From the NCBI GenBank assembly GCA_005805505.1, contig SYMJ01000129.1, forward strand, positions 1-56,547: a stretch of DNA of 56,547 nucleotides, read 5' to 3'. This document shows, one piece after another, positions 47,786 through 56,547 of the stretch; within the stretch, counting starts at the first letter, position 1; the number at the start of each line of letters is the position of its first letter. The notes beneath the pieces were generated by a model. The model saw nothing but the letters and a program-made list of their open reading frames with translations. It had not been told where the DNA came from and did no database searches. Position numbers and translations under genes: made by a program. The DNA is from Verrucomicrobiales bacterium. GTDB lineage: Bacteria; Verrucomicrobiota; Verrucomicrobiia; Limisphaerales; UBA9464.

Positions 47786-48547
47786 ATGCCCGCGGTTATC
47801 CAGCTCGAGGATTTTCACAAGACCTACCGCACCGGCGAAATCGAGGTGCGCGCGGTGCGTGGGGTCAACCTCATTGCCGAACCCGGCGAGTTTGTCGCCA
47901 TCATGGGTTCCTCGGGTTCCGGCAAGAGCACCCTGATGAATACCGTCGGCTGCCTCGACCGGCCGACTCAGGGAAAGTGCCTTATCGACGGTGTCGACAT
48001 CGGTTCCTTGTCTCGCAACGAATTGGCCGACCTGCGCAACCGTAAGCTGGGGTTCGTGTTCCAGGGCTTTAATCTCTTGGCCCGGACGACTGCGCTGGAG
48101 AATGTGCAACTGCCCATGCTGTATGCTCGGCCCCGGATCACCGTCTCCGAGCAGAACCGGCGGGCCGCAGAAGCGCTAGAATTGGTGGGGCTTGGCGAGC
48201 GCATGGACCACACTCCCAGCCGCTTGTCAGGGGGACAGCAGCAGCGAGTAGCCATCGCGCGGGCGTTGGTCAATCGGCCGACTCTCCTCTTGGCCGATGA
48301 GCCCACGGGCAATCTGGATTCGCGCACCGGCATCGAGATCATGGGCATCTTCCAGAAGCTCAACGACGAGGGCATGACGGTGGTCATGGTGACCCACGAA
48401 CTAGACATTGCCCATTATTGCAAACGCATCGTGGTCATGCGCGATGGTCTGGTGCGCAGCGATGCTCCGGTGACCGCTCGCCTCAACGCCCTTGAAGAAA
48501 TCCAGAAGCTGGAGGCCGAGCAGAAGGCCGTCCAACTCAACCCCTGA
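47786..48547 (+). CDS. MacB-type ABC transporter ATP-binding protein
   Basis: IMGSSGSGKSTLMNTVGCLDRPTQG, LSGGQQQRVAIARALVNRPTLLLADEPTGNLDSRTG. Confidence 0.93.
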   Translation: MPAVIQLEDFHKTYRTGEIEVRAVRGVNLIAEPGEFVAIMGSSGSGKSTLMNTVGCLDRPTQGKCLIDGVDIGSLSRNELADLRNRKLGFVFQGFNLLARTTALENVQLPMLYARPRITVSEQNRRAAEALELVGLGERMDHTPSRLSGGQQQRVAIARALVNRPTLLLADEPTGNLDSRTGIEIMGIFQKLNDEGMTVVMVTHELDIAHYCKRIVVMRDGLVRSDAPVTARLNALEEIQKLEAEQKAVQLNP

Positions 48548-48550
48548 CCC

Positions 48551-49765
48551 ATGTTTGCAACCCTTCGCATCGCTCTGATGGCCATCCGGCGCAACGTGCT
48601 CCGGTCCTTCCTCACCATGCTCGGCATCATCGTGGGAATCGCCGCCGTCATCGTGGGTGTTAGCATGGGTACCGGAGCCAAGGCGGAGGTAGACAAGCGC
48701 ATCGCCGGACTGGGGCAGAACCTCATCACCGTGATGTCGGGCAATATGTCCCGGGGTGGCGTCCGAGGTGGTTTCGGCATGGCGCCCAACTTGTCGATCG
48801 AAGATTTTGACGCGATCCGCCAGGAAATCTCTCAGGTGACGGCCATGAGTCCTGAGGCTGGGACCACCGCACAGGTGGCCTCTGGCAATCAGAACAGTTC
48901 TGTGCGAGTCTCCGGGGTCTCCGACGAATACATCGACGCCCGTTCTTGGGCCCTGAAAAGCGGGGAGAACTTCACGGCCGCCGATGTACGCAACGCTTCC
49001 AAGATTTGCCTGATCGGGGCCACCACGGCGAAGACGCTTTTTGGCGAGGGCATCGATCCGGTGGGTCAATCGGTGCGCATCAAGAACGCGCCCTTCACCA
49101 TCGTGGGGTGGTTGGAGGCCAAGGGTTCCGGAAGCTTCGGCCAGGATCAGGACGATGTCCTGCTCGTGCCTTACACCAGTGTGATGAAACGGTTGTCGGG
49201 GGATACCAAGTTCCGGTTTATCTTCGTGCAGGCCGAGTCGCCCGACGCGATTCCTTTAGTGCAGGAGCAACTCAAGGAATTGCTGCGCCGTCAGCATAAA
49301 ATCAGCGACGGAAAGGATGATGACTTCATGGTCCGTAACCAGCAGGAGACGAGTGACTTCTTTAACGCAAACAACCGGATCATGACGGTGTTGATTGGCT
49401 TTTTTGCAGGCATCTCATTGGTTGTCGGAGGCATCGGCATTATGAACATCATGCTAGTCAGTGTCACCGAGCGCACCCGGGAGATCGGAATCCGCCTCGC
49501 GGTCGGGGCCCGCGGTCGGGATGTCCTTCTGCAATTCTTGGCCGAGGCCGTCCTCCTGAGTGTCTTGGGCGGTGGGGTGGGGATCGCTGTGGGTTACTGG
49601 TTGGCCCCCTTGCTCACTCAGTTGTTCCAGTTTCCGACGCTCATCTCCCAATCCTCAGTGATCCTCGCCTTCACAGTGAGCGCCATCATCGGCATCGTCT
49701 TCGGATTCTTTCCCGCGTTGAAGGCAGCCAATCTCGATCCGATCGACGCTTTGCGCTACGAGTAG
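48551..49765 (+). CDS. MacB-type ABC transporter permease (FtsX-like)
   Basis: ALMAIRRNVLRSFLTMLGIIVGIAAVI...GGIGIMNIMLVSVTERTREIGIRLAVGARGRDVLLQFLAEA...LDPIDALRYE. Confidence 0.93.
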   Translation: MFATLRIALMAIRRNVLRSFLTMLGIIVGIAAVIVGVSMGTGAKAEVDKRIAGLGQNLITVMSGNMSRGGVRGGFGMAPNLSIEDFDAIRQEISQVTAMSPEAGTTAQVASGNQNSSVRVSGVSDEYIDARSWALKSGENFTAADVRNASKICLIGATTAKTLFGEGIDPVGQSVRIKNAPFTIVGWLEAKGSGSFGQDQDDVLLVPYTSVMKRLSGDTKFRFIFVQAESPDAIPLVQEQLKELLRRQHKISDGKDDDFMVRNQQETSDFFNANNRIMTVLIGFFAGISLVVGGIGIMNIMLVSVTERTREIGIRLAVGARGRDVLLQFLAEAVLLSVLGGGVGIAVGYWLAPLLTQLFQFPTLISQSSVILAFTVSAIIGIVFGFFPALKAANLDPIDALRYE

Positions 49766-49770
49766 CCCGA

Positions 49771-50385
49771 ATGAATCCTCCGGCAGCCTCTCTCTCCGCC
49801 CTTAAGAGCGCACTGCGAGAGGATCTCCGCAGGCAATTGCGAGGGCTTGAGGCCGGACTTCGCGAGAAGTGGTCGCTCCGCATTCAGGAAAGATGTTTGG
49901 AGTTGCCCGAATGGTCCGATTGCCGGGTGGTGGGCCTGTATCATCCCAGAGCCGACGAACCCGATGTATGGCCTCTGGTTGAGCGGGCTTGGTCGGCAGG
50001 GAAATGCGTGGTTTTACCCACCTACGATGAAGTATCGGCCACGTATCAATGGTGCCGGATAGCCAGTTTCGAGGATCTGGTTCCGGGTCGGTTTGGAATT
50101 CCGGAGCCGCGATCCCGGTGTGATCGGGTCGATGCCGTGCGACTGGACTTGGTGTTTGTTCCTGGACTAGGATTCTCCACGGATGGGGGAAGGTTGGGAA
50201 GAGGACAGGGTTTCTATGATCGGTTGCTGAAGTTCTTCCGCGGCCGGAGCTATGGAGTCGCCTTTGATTTTCAGATGCTTCCGCAAATTCCCCGTGAGGG
50301 TCACGACGTTGAACTGACGGGTGTGATTACTCCATCGGGTTGTCGGGTTATACCGTCGGGTGTTGCACTGAAACATGGTCACTGA
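49771..50385 (+). CDS. 5-formyltetrahydrofolate cyclo-ligase
   Basis: RFGIPEP, DLVFVPGLGFSTDGGRLGRGQGFYDRLL. Confidence 0.9.
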   Translation: MNPPAASLSALKSALREDLRRQLRGLEAGLREKWSLRIQERCLELPEWSDCRVVGLYHPRADEPDVWPLVERAWSAGKCVVLPTYDEVSATYQWCRIASFEDLVPGRFGIPEPRSRCDRVDAVRLDLVFVPGLGFSTDGGRLGRGQGFYDRLLKFFRGRSYGVAFDFQMLPQIPREGHDVELTGVITPSGCRVIPSGVALKHGH

Positions 50386-51934
50386 ATCCTGGATTTTCGC
50401 GGTCGGAGGCGTGCTGACCGGCACGGGGTTGGCCTATGTCATCTACCGCTTTCGCGAGCGGGCCTTGCGTGCCGAATTGTCGATCCGGGAGCGGGAACGG
50501 GCCGATCAATCTCGCAAGGAGACCGAGGCCCTCCGCGTCGAGGTGCGTCTGGCAGCTCAGCAAGATCTCAGTCGTTGGCGAGCCGATCAGGACCGGGATC
50601 TGGAATCTGAGCGTTCACGTCTGGGGGGCACAGAATCCCGTTTGGCCGAGCGGGAGGCTTCGGTGGGACGTCAGATGGAGCGATTGGTTGCGCAGCAAGA
50701 CGACGCGCGCCTGAGGTCGGAGGCCCTCGATGTGACTCGAGCGCAATTGGACCAAGATCGTCTCGAGATCCGGCGGTTGTCTGAGGAGCGCAAGAGTCAA
50801 TTGGAGTCGCTGTCTGGTCTCAGCGCCCTCGAGGCCCGAACGCTGTTGCTGAAGGAGGTCGAACAGGACTCTTCCCGTGATGCCGCCAACCTCAGTCGAC
50901 ACATCCTCGAAAACGCGAAGAACGGTGCCGAGCAGCAGGCTCGGCGTATCATCGCCACGGCCATCCAACGCTACGCAGGTAAACACACTTACGAGACCAG
51001 TACGGCCACCGTGGCCCTGCCGAGCGAAGAAATGAAGGGTCGGATCATCGGCCGCGACGGGCGCAACATTCGTTCTTTTGAGAACGCCACGGGCATCACA
51101 GTGCTGGTGGACGACACACCCAATGCGGTGGTGGTCTCTGGTTTTGATCCAGTCCGGCGCGAAGTGGCTCGGCAGTCCATGGAACGACTGATTCTCGACG
51201 GCCGCATCCACCCGACCCGCATTGAGGAAGTGGTCGCTGCGGTCACGGTCGAGATGGAAGACTTCATCCTTCGCAAGGGCGAAGACGCGGTCTACAAGGC
51301 TGGCCAAACGGCAGTCCATCCGGACGTGGCCAAAATGCTGGGTCGGTTGCACTTCCGTCACAGTTACTCACAGAACGTCCTCGAGCATTCCCTGGAGGTG
51401 GCCCATCTCTGCGGTCTGATGGCCGCGGAACTCGGAGAGGACATCTTGTTAGCCAAGCGATCCGGCCTGCTCCACGATATCGGTAAGGCCATGTCCCACG
51501 AGGTCGAGGGCCCCCACGCCAAGGTGGGTGCCGATTTCCTTAAGCGTTTCAATGAGTGCGCCGCCGTCGTGAATGGGGTGGCTTCTCATCATGAAGAAGT
51601 GCCGCATGAAAACGCCCTGGGCATCCTTGTTGCCGCCGCCGATGCCATTAGTGCCACTCGTCCGGGTTCCCGCAGTGAGGGCATGACCACCTACCTCCAG
51701 CGCTTGGAGAACCTGGAGCGCATCGCCTTCGAGTTTCCCGGAGTGGAGCGAGCCTTTGCCATTCAGGCCGGTCGTGAACTGCGGGTGGTGGTGAAGCCGG
51801 AGGTGGTCGATGACCAGTCCTCCCTGCGGATGGCCCGTGATCTGGCTCGCCGCATCGAGGAGGAATTGCTCTATCCCGGGCAAATTCGCATCACAGTGGT
51901 CCGTGAGACCCGTTGCGTTGAATACGCCAAGTAG
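50375..51934 (+). CDS. rny: Ribonuclease Y
   Basis: N-terminal TM + long coiled coil; KH domain MKGRIIGRDGRNIRSFENATGI; HD domain HSLEVAHLCGLMAAELGED...GLLHDIGKAMSHEVEGPH. Confidence 0.95.
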   Translation: MVTESWIFAVGGVLTGTGLAYVIYRFRERALRAELSIRERERADQSRKETEALRVEVRLAAQQDLSRWRADQDRDLESERSRLGGTESRLAEREASVGRQMERLVAQQDDARLRSEALDVTRAQLDQDRLEIRRLSEERKSQLESLSGLSALEARTLLLKEVEQDSSRDAANLSRHILENAKNGAEQQARRIIATAIQRYAGKHTYETSTATVALPSEEMKGRIIGRDGRNIRSFENATGITVLVDDTPNAVVVSGFDPVRREVARQSMERLILDGRIHPTRIEEVVAAVTVEMEDFILRKGEDAVYKAGQTAVHPDVAKMLGRLHFRHSYSQNVLEHSLEVAHLCGLMAAELGEDILLAKRSGLLHDIGKAMSHEVEGPHAKVGADFLKRFNECAAVVNGVASHHEEVPHENALGILVAAADAISATRPGSRSEGMTTYLQRLENLERIAFEFPGVERAFAIQAGRELRVVVKPEVVDDQSSLRMARDLARRIEEELLYPGQIRITVVRETRCVEYAK

Positions 51935-51940
51935 GCGTCA

Positions 51941-52435
51941 ATGAGTGCTCAGGCGACTCCGGATCCGGCCCGCGTGTCCGTGATGGGAGGTAGCTACGGC
52001 GGCTACATGACGCTGGCCTCCTTGGTGCATTTCAGCGATCGACTGCGGTGCGGCGTGGATGTTGTCGGTATTTCCAACTTCGTTACCTTCCTCACCAACA
52101 CCCAGGAATACCGTCGGGATTTGCGGCGGGTAGAGTACGGGGACGAGCGGGATCCCCAAATGCGTGCCCATCTGGAAAAGATCTCACCGCTCAATCAGGT
52201 CGATCGGATCCGTGTTCCGTTGATGGTTGTCCAGGGTAAGAACGACCCCAGAGTACCACTCAGCGAAGCCGAGCAAATGGTCCAAGCGCTCCGAGCCAAT
52301 GGCCGCGCTTGCGCCTACTTGATGGCCCGGGATGAAGGGCATGGATTTGCCAAGAAACCCAACGCTGACTTCCAATTTCTCAGCACGATTTTGTTTCTGC
52401 GGGAGCACCTCCTGAGCGGGGAGCCCCTTCGCTAG
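51941..52435 (+). pseudogene. C-terminal fragment of an S9 (prolyl oligopeptidase-like) peptidase
   Basis: DPARVSVMGGSYGGYMTL, VQGKNDPRVPLSEAEQMV, DEGHGFAKKPN: catalytic Ser/Asp/His region only (164 aa), no beta-propeller; begins 6 nt after rny. Confidence 0.7.
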
Positions 52436-52481
52436 CGCGCCCTAATGGAGGCTGAATAATAGCCGACGTTGCAGACAATTT

Positions 52482-53426
52482 TCAGCGGAGGAGACTGTCG
52501 GCCCACTGCAAACGGAACCACGGAAACAGCACCTCTACGGCGACCAGGCCGAGGAACAGCGTGCTAATGGTGCCGTTGAGCTTGAAGAAGGCGACGTTGA
52601 CAGATCGGGTGTCCCGCCGGCGCGCCAACAAGTGCTCGGCGAGCAGCAGCGCACCGATGACCATGAGGCCTAGCCAGTAGGCCAGTCTAAAGGCCGCCAG
52701 CGCTCCAAAGATGGCCAGCAAGATCCACAGCAGCAGGTGGGCGATGAAGGCGACACCCAGGGCGTTCTTGGGTCCCCAGCGCACCACCAATGAGCGCAGT
52801 CCCTGAGCGCGGTCGAATTCGTAGTCTTGGGTGGCGTAGATGATGTCGAAGCCGAAGAGCCACAGGAGGACGGACAGTGCCAGAACCAAGGGCACGAAGG
52901 CGCTGTGGCTCAGCTTGAGTTTGCCGTCGATTATCGGGAGGAACTCCACGCCGCCCTTCACCGCCAACCAGGCTCCGACCGGGGCGATGGCTAGCGCGAC
53001 GCCGAGCCAAACATGGGTGAAATCGGTGAAGCGCTTGGTCAGCGAGTAGAAGCAAATGAAGAAGAGAGCCACGGGCGACAGGGCAAAGCAGAGCGGGTTC
53101 AGCATCCAACTGGCCGCCACCAAGGCCGCGCCGCTGAGCAGGCAGAGGCTCACAGCACTGGTCATCGAGATGGCACCGGCCGGCAGGTGTCGCCCTGCCG
53201 TGCGCGGATTCAATGCATCAAACCGACGGTCCACGATTCGGTTGAAGGCCATGGCGCAAGTGCGTCCACTGATCATGGCGGCTAGGACTAGCAGGAAGAC
53301 CCTCCAACCGGGCCATCCATGCTGATCGCGCGCAGCCAGCATCATGGAAGCCAAGGCGAAGGGCAGGGCGAAGACCGTGTGGCTGAACTTCACGAACGAG
53401 GCCCACTTGGAGAGCAGGGAAATCAT
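52482..53426 (-). CDS. ubiA: UbiA family prenyltransferase
   Basis: Multi-TM; AMAFNRIVDRRFDALNPRTAGRHLPAG and DIIYATQDYEFDRAQGLRS aspartate-rich motifs. Confidence 0.92.
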   Translation of the reverse strand: MISLLSKWASFVKFSHTVFALPFALASMMLAARDQHGWPGWRVFLLVLAAMISGRTCAMAFNRIVDRRFDALNPRTAGRHLPAGAISMTSAVSLCLLSGAALVAASWMLNPLCFALSPVALFFICFYSLTKRFTDFTHVWLGVALAIAPVGAWLAVKGGVEFLPIIDGKLKLSHSAFVPLVLALSVLLWLFGFDIIYATQDYEFDRAQGLRSLVVRWGPKNALGVAFIAHLLLWILLAIFGALAAFRLAYWLGLMVIGALLLAEHLLARRRDTRSVNVAFFKLNGTISTLFLGLVAVEVLFPWFRLQWADSLLR

Positions 53427-53501
53427 CGGAGCGTTTTCTTGGGGGCCGGGCGGAGATAGAGCAGAGACATGGGAGAATGGCTTCGGACGTGGGGCATGGG
53501 G

Positions 53502-54059
53502 CTATTCGATTTCTTCCTGCCAACGCACGGTCAAGCGATGGGTCACTCCCATGTGGTCGAGGACGCGAGCGACGACGGTGTCGGCGACGGCTTCGACTGT
53601 GGTGGGGCGATTGTAGTAGTGCGGGTTAGCGGGAATGAGCAGCACGCCCGCCTGGATGAGGAGTTCGAAGTTCTTCACGTGCACCAGCGAGATCGGGGTC
53701 TCGCGCGGGACGAGGATGAGCTTGCGGCGTTCTTTGAGCATCACGTCGGCGCACCGGAGCATGGAATCGGAACTCAATCCGTGTGCGATGCGTCCCAGGG
53801 TTCCCATGCTGCAGGGAATGACTACCATGACATCCGGCGGATTGGATCCGCTGGCGAAAGGCAAGTTCATCGAACGGTGGCTGTGGACTTGAGCCCCATC
53901 CGGCAGTCGTAGGCCCCCAGGCTGCTCGGCCTCGATGACCTGCGGAGCATACTGGCTGAGCATGACATGGACCTCGTGTTGGTGGGGATCTAGTTGGTCC
54001 AGCAAGCGCTGGGCATAGATTGTCCCGCTGGCTCCGGTGATGGCGATCAGCAGTCGCAT
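53502..54059 (-). CDS. ubiX: UbiX-like flavin prenyltransferase
   Basis: MRLLIAITGASGTIYAQRLLDQL; VVIPCSMGTLGRIAHGLSSDSMLRCADVMLKERRKLILVPRETPIS. Confidence 0.93.
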   Translation of the reverse strand: MRLLIAITGASGTIYAQRLLDQLDPHQHEVHVMLSQYAPQVIEAEQPGGLRLPDGAQVHSHRSMNLPFASGSNPPDVMVVIPCSMGTLGRIAHGLSSDSMLRCADVMLKERRKLILVPRETPISLVHVKNFELLIQAGVLLIPANPHYYNRPTTVEAVADTVVARVLDHMGVTHRLTVRWQEEIE

Positions 54060-54215
54060 GACCGACACACCATGCCGCTAAAGTGTCGGAAGCCAAAGGA
54101 GAAGCCGCAGAGGGGGGGGCGAACAGGCCCGCAGCCTCGATGAAATTTTTCGCAACCTGTCGCTTGAATCCACTCCGCTCGTTCTTAAAGTCCTTGTCTT
54201 GCGTCGTTGTCACAC

Positions 54216-56207
54216 ATGAGCGAACCGAATTCCGTCCCTGCTGCTGCCACCACTCCGTGGGACATCCCCACTGCGCGTTCCCTCTACAATATCGACCGAT
54301 GGGGGGCCGGTTACTTCGACGTGAACGAGGCCGGAAACGTAGTGGTCACTCCGCTGCGCGAAAAAGGGTCGTCCATTGAGATCGCGGACATCATCGAAGA
54401 GGCCCGCGAACGGAAGTTGCAGTTTCCGCTGCTCATCCGTTTCCAAGATATTTTGCGCGACCGGGTGGCCCACCTGAACAACGCCTTCCGAAATTCCATC
54501 ACCGAATTTCAATTCAAGGGCAGCTACCGGGGAGTCTTCCCCATCAAGGTCAATCAACTGCGAGAGGTGGTTGAGGAAATTCTCGATGCGGGCAAGGCCT
54601 ACAACTTTGGGCTCGAGGTGGGTTCGAAGCCCGAGCTGTACGCGGGCATGGCGCTGCAGGACCAGCCCGGAGGCCTGATCATTTGCAATGGTTACAAAGA
54701 CCAGGCCTTCATCAAGTTGGCTCTGTCCGGCATTAAGCTGGGCAAGAAGGTCATCATGGTGGTGGAGAAGCTCGAGGAGCTTCGCCAGATCATCACCGTC
54801 TCCAAGCAGGTTGGAGTGGAGCCGTTGATCGGTATTCGCGCGCGCCTCCTCAGCAAGGGTTCAGGCAAATGGGCCGAAAGCGGCGGCGAAAATGCCAAGT
54901 TTGGTCTGAGCACCTCGGAACTGCTGGCTGCGGCCGAGTTGCTACGCTCAGAAAATTTGTCGGGCAGTTTCAAGCTGCTGCATTTCCACATCGGCTCTCA
55001 GGTTCCGGACATATTGACCGTGAAGAAGGCCGTGCAGGAGGCGGCCCGTTTCTACGCCAAGCTCAAGAAGATGGGTTTTCCCATCGATTTCATGGATGTC
55101 GGTGGCGGTCTGGGCGTGGACTACGACGGATCCCGCAGCGCCTTCGACAGCTCGACCAATTACACGCTGCAAGAATACACCAACGACATCGTCTATTATA
55201 TTGCCGATGTCTGCAACGCGGAGGGGGTTGAGCATCCGGACATCGTCAGTGAATCCGGGCGGGCGCTGGTGGCTCACCACTCGGTGCTGGTGGTCGAGGT
55301 CTTCGGCTCGATCGACAAGACTCGTCAAGAGATTCAATTCCAATATGGGGCCGACGAGCATCGCTTGGTGAAGGAGATGCTCGATATCCGGGACAACCTC
55401 GGAAAGGTCAACAAGCTGGAGTCCTTCCACGATGCGCTGGAGCGTAAGGAGGACGCGCATCAGATGTTCACCCTCGGTGTCCTAGAATTGCCGGAGAAGG
55501 CCAAGATTGAGACCCTTTACTGGGAAATCTCCAAGGAGGTTGTCCAGTCGTTCCGAGGGCAAAGCTACGTGCCCGAGGAGATTCAGCAATTGGAGGACAG
55601 TTTGGGAGACCAGTACCTCTGCAATTTTTCGGTATTCCAGTCACTCCTAGACCATTGGGCCTTGGGTCAGTTGTTCCCGGTGATGCCATTGCATCGACTG
55701 CTGGAGCGGCCGACGCGCGAGGGAACGCTGGTGGACATCACCTGCGACTCGGACGGGTGCATCAACAAGTTTGTGGACCTTCGCGATGTCCGCGACACGC
55801 TGCCGCTGCATGAACTGCGGGAGACCCCGCAGGGTCAGGAGCCGTATTACTTGGGGTTCTTCCTCATGGGTGCCTACCAGGACATCATGGGTGATTTGCA
55901 TAATTTGTTTGGTCGTGTGAACGAGGTGCACGTTTTCCTCGAGCCCGATGAGCCCTGCGGCTACTACATTGAAGAGGTCATCGAAGGGAACACCATCAGC
56001 CAGTGCCTCACTTCGGTGCAGTACGAAGAAGGGGAGCTCAAGCGCCAGATGAAGGCTCAGGTGGATGCGGCCATTAAGAGCGACAAGCTCAAGCCGACTG
56101 AAGGCATGCGCCTCCTCGACGAGTACGAGCGCGGGCTCAAGGAATACACCTACCTGGATATCCATCCGCCCCCCCTGGCGGGTCATGGTAACGGTCACGG
56201 GCGGTAG
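54216..56207 (+). CDS. speA: Biosynthetic arginine decarboxylase
   Basis: NIDRWGAGYFDVNEAGNVVVTP; YRGVFPIKVNQLREVVEEIL; LHFHIGSQVPDI; MDVGGGLGVDYDGSRS; DITCDSDGCINKFVD; FFLMGAYQDIMGDLHNLFG. Confidence 0.95.
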   Translation: MSEPNSVPAAATTPWDIPTARSLYNIDRWGAGYFDVNEAGNVVVTPLREKGSSIEIADIIEEARERKLQFPLLIRFQDILRDRVAHLNNAFRNSITEFQFKGSYRGVFPIKVNQLREVVEEILDAGKAYNFGLEVGSKPELYAGMALQDQPGGLIICNGYKDQAFIKLALSGIKLGKKVIMVVEKLEELRQIITVSKQVGVEPLIGIRARLLSKGSGKWAESGGENAKFGLSTSELLAAAELLRSENLSGSFKLLHFHIGSQVPDILTVKKAVQEAARFYAKLKKMGFPIDFMDVGGGLGVDYDGSRSAFDSSTNYTLQEYTNDIVYYIADVCNAEGVEHPDIVSESGRALVAHHSVLVVEVFGSIDKTRQEIQFQYGADEHRLVKEMLDIRDNLGKVNKLESFHDALERKEDAHQMFTLGVLELPEKAKIETLYWEISKEVVQSFRGQSYVPEEIQQLEDSLGDQYLCNFSVFQSLLDHWALGQLFPVMPLHRLLERPTREGTLVDITCDSDGCINKFVDLRDVRDTLPLHELRETPQGQEPYYLGFFLMGAYQDIMGDLHNLFGRVNEVHVFLEPDEPCGYYIEEVIEGNTISQCLTSVQYEEGELKRQMKAQVDAAIKSDKLKPTEGMRLLDEYERGLKEYTYLDIHPPPLAGHGNGHGR

Positions 56208-56238
56208 CTCCGCGGGGCCGGACTGACACACCCTTGGG

Positions 56239-56322
56239 GTGCCCCAACGGGGCACAGCATACCAGCCCGGGGTGGAACCCCGGGTAAGGCAAAGCCGTAA
56301 CCGATGCGTTCTGAAGGAACGC
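56239..56322. repeat. Cluster of three intergenic hairpins downstream of speA
   Basis: GTGCCCC-AAC-GGGGCAC (56239-56255), CCCGGGG-TGGAA-CCCCGGG (56266-56284), GCGTTC-TGAAG-GAACGC (56306-56322). Confidence 0.8.
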
Positions 56323-56384
56323 CGCATAGCGGGGCTCCGCGGTATCAGGCCTCCGCTCGCTGAGTAGGCTCAGGGAAGGATGAT

Positions 56385-56404
56385 CTTTCGCGCTTTGCGC
56401 GAGG
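56385..56404. repeat. Short hairpin repeat, copy 2
   Basis: CTTTCGCGC-TTT-GCGCGAGG; matches 42957-42976 except in the loop. Confidence 0.55.
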
Positions 56405-56547
56405 GGTGTGTGGTGTTCGCCTCCAAGGCTCGCTGCTGCCCGACACCGCTCCGCTCGGGTTTTTGGTGGGATCGGGTGGTGCTCGCAGGAAGGCTCGCTA
56501 CGGACCGTTCCAGCTGCTGCACCGGGTTGGGCAAATCGAATGAGGGT

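Noticed and set aside
1-56547. Defence island, CRISPR array, biosynthetic gene cluster, tRNA or rRNA
   Set aside because: No supporting genes, repeats or cloverleaf/rRNA sequence recognised by eye; a tRNAscan/Infernal/CRT run would be decisive.

Overview
The window looks like a 56.5 kb chromosomal segment from a high-GC Verrucomicrobiota bacterium. That placement is inferred from DUF1501/PSD1 cytochrome pairs, a PVC-type heme-binding protein, Verrucomicrobia-style prepilin proteins, a TIGR03790-like protein and a PEP-CTERM tail; no rRNA was available to confirm it. Most of it is ordinary housekeeping and metabolic content: clpC, an Mla-type ABC transporter, tyrA-aroA-cmk, a DinG-like helicase, an AlkA-like glycosylase, alr, a MacAB-like efflux system, 5-FTHF cyclo-ligase, rny, ubiA/ubiX homologs and speA. 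I saw no rRNA, tRNA, CRISPR array, prophage or complete transposon. The points most worth a second look are: (1) a 1146-aa protein with PEPCK-like active-site motifs that I read as a PPi-type phosphoenolpyruvate carboxykinase; (2) a sugar kinase-MurQ fusion divergent from a WYL regulator; (3) a PadR regulator overlapping a HAAS-like/TM/VIT/PEP-CTERM protein; (4) a diverged PurD-like ATP-grasp protein overlapping alanine racemase; (5) a Ser/Thr kinase-like protein with non-canonical catalytic motifs; (6) several dispersed intergenic repeat and hairpin families, including a ~140 bp element present twice in inverted orientation. No database search was run; all family assignments come from motif recognition.
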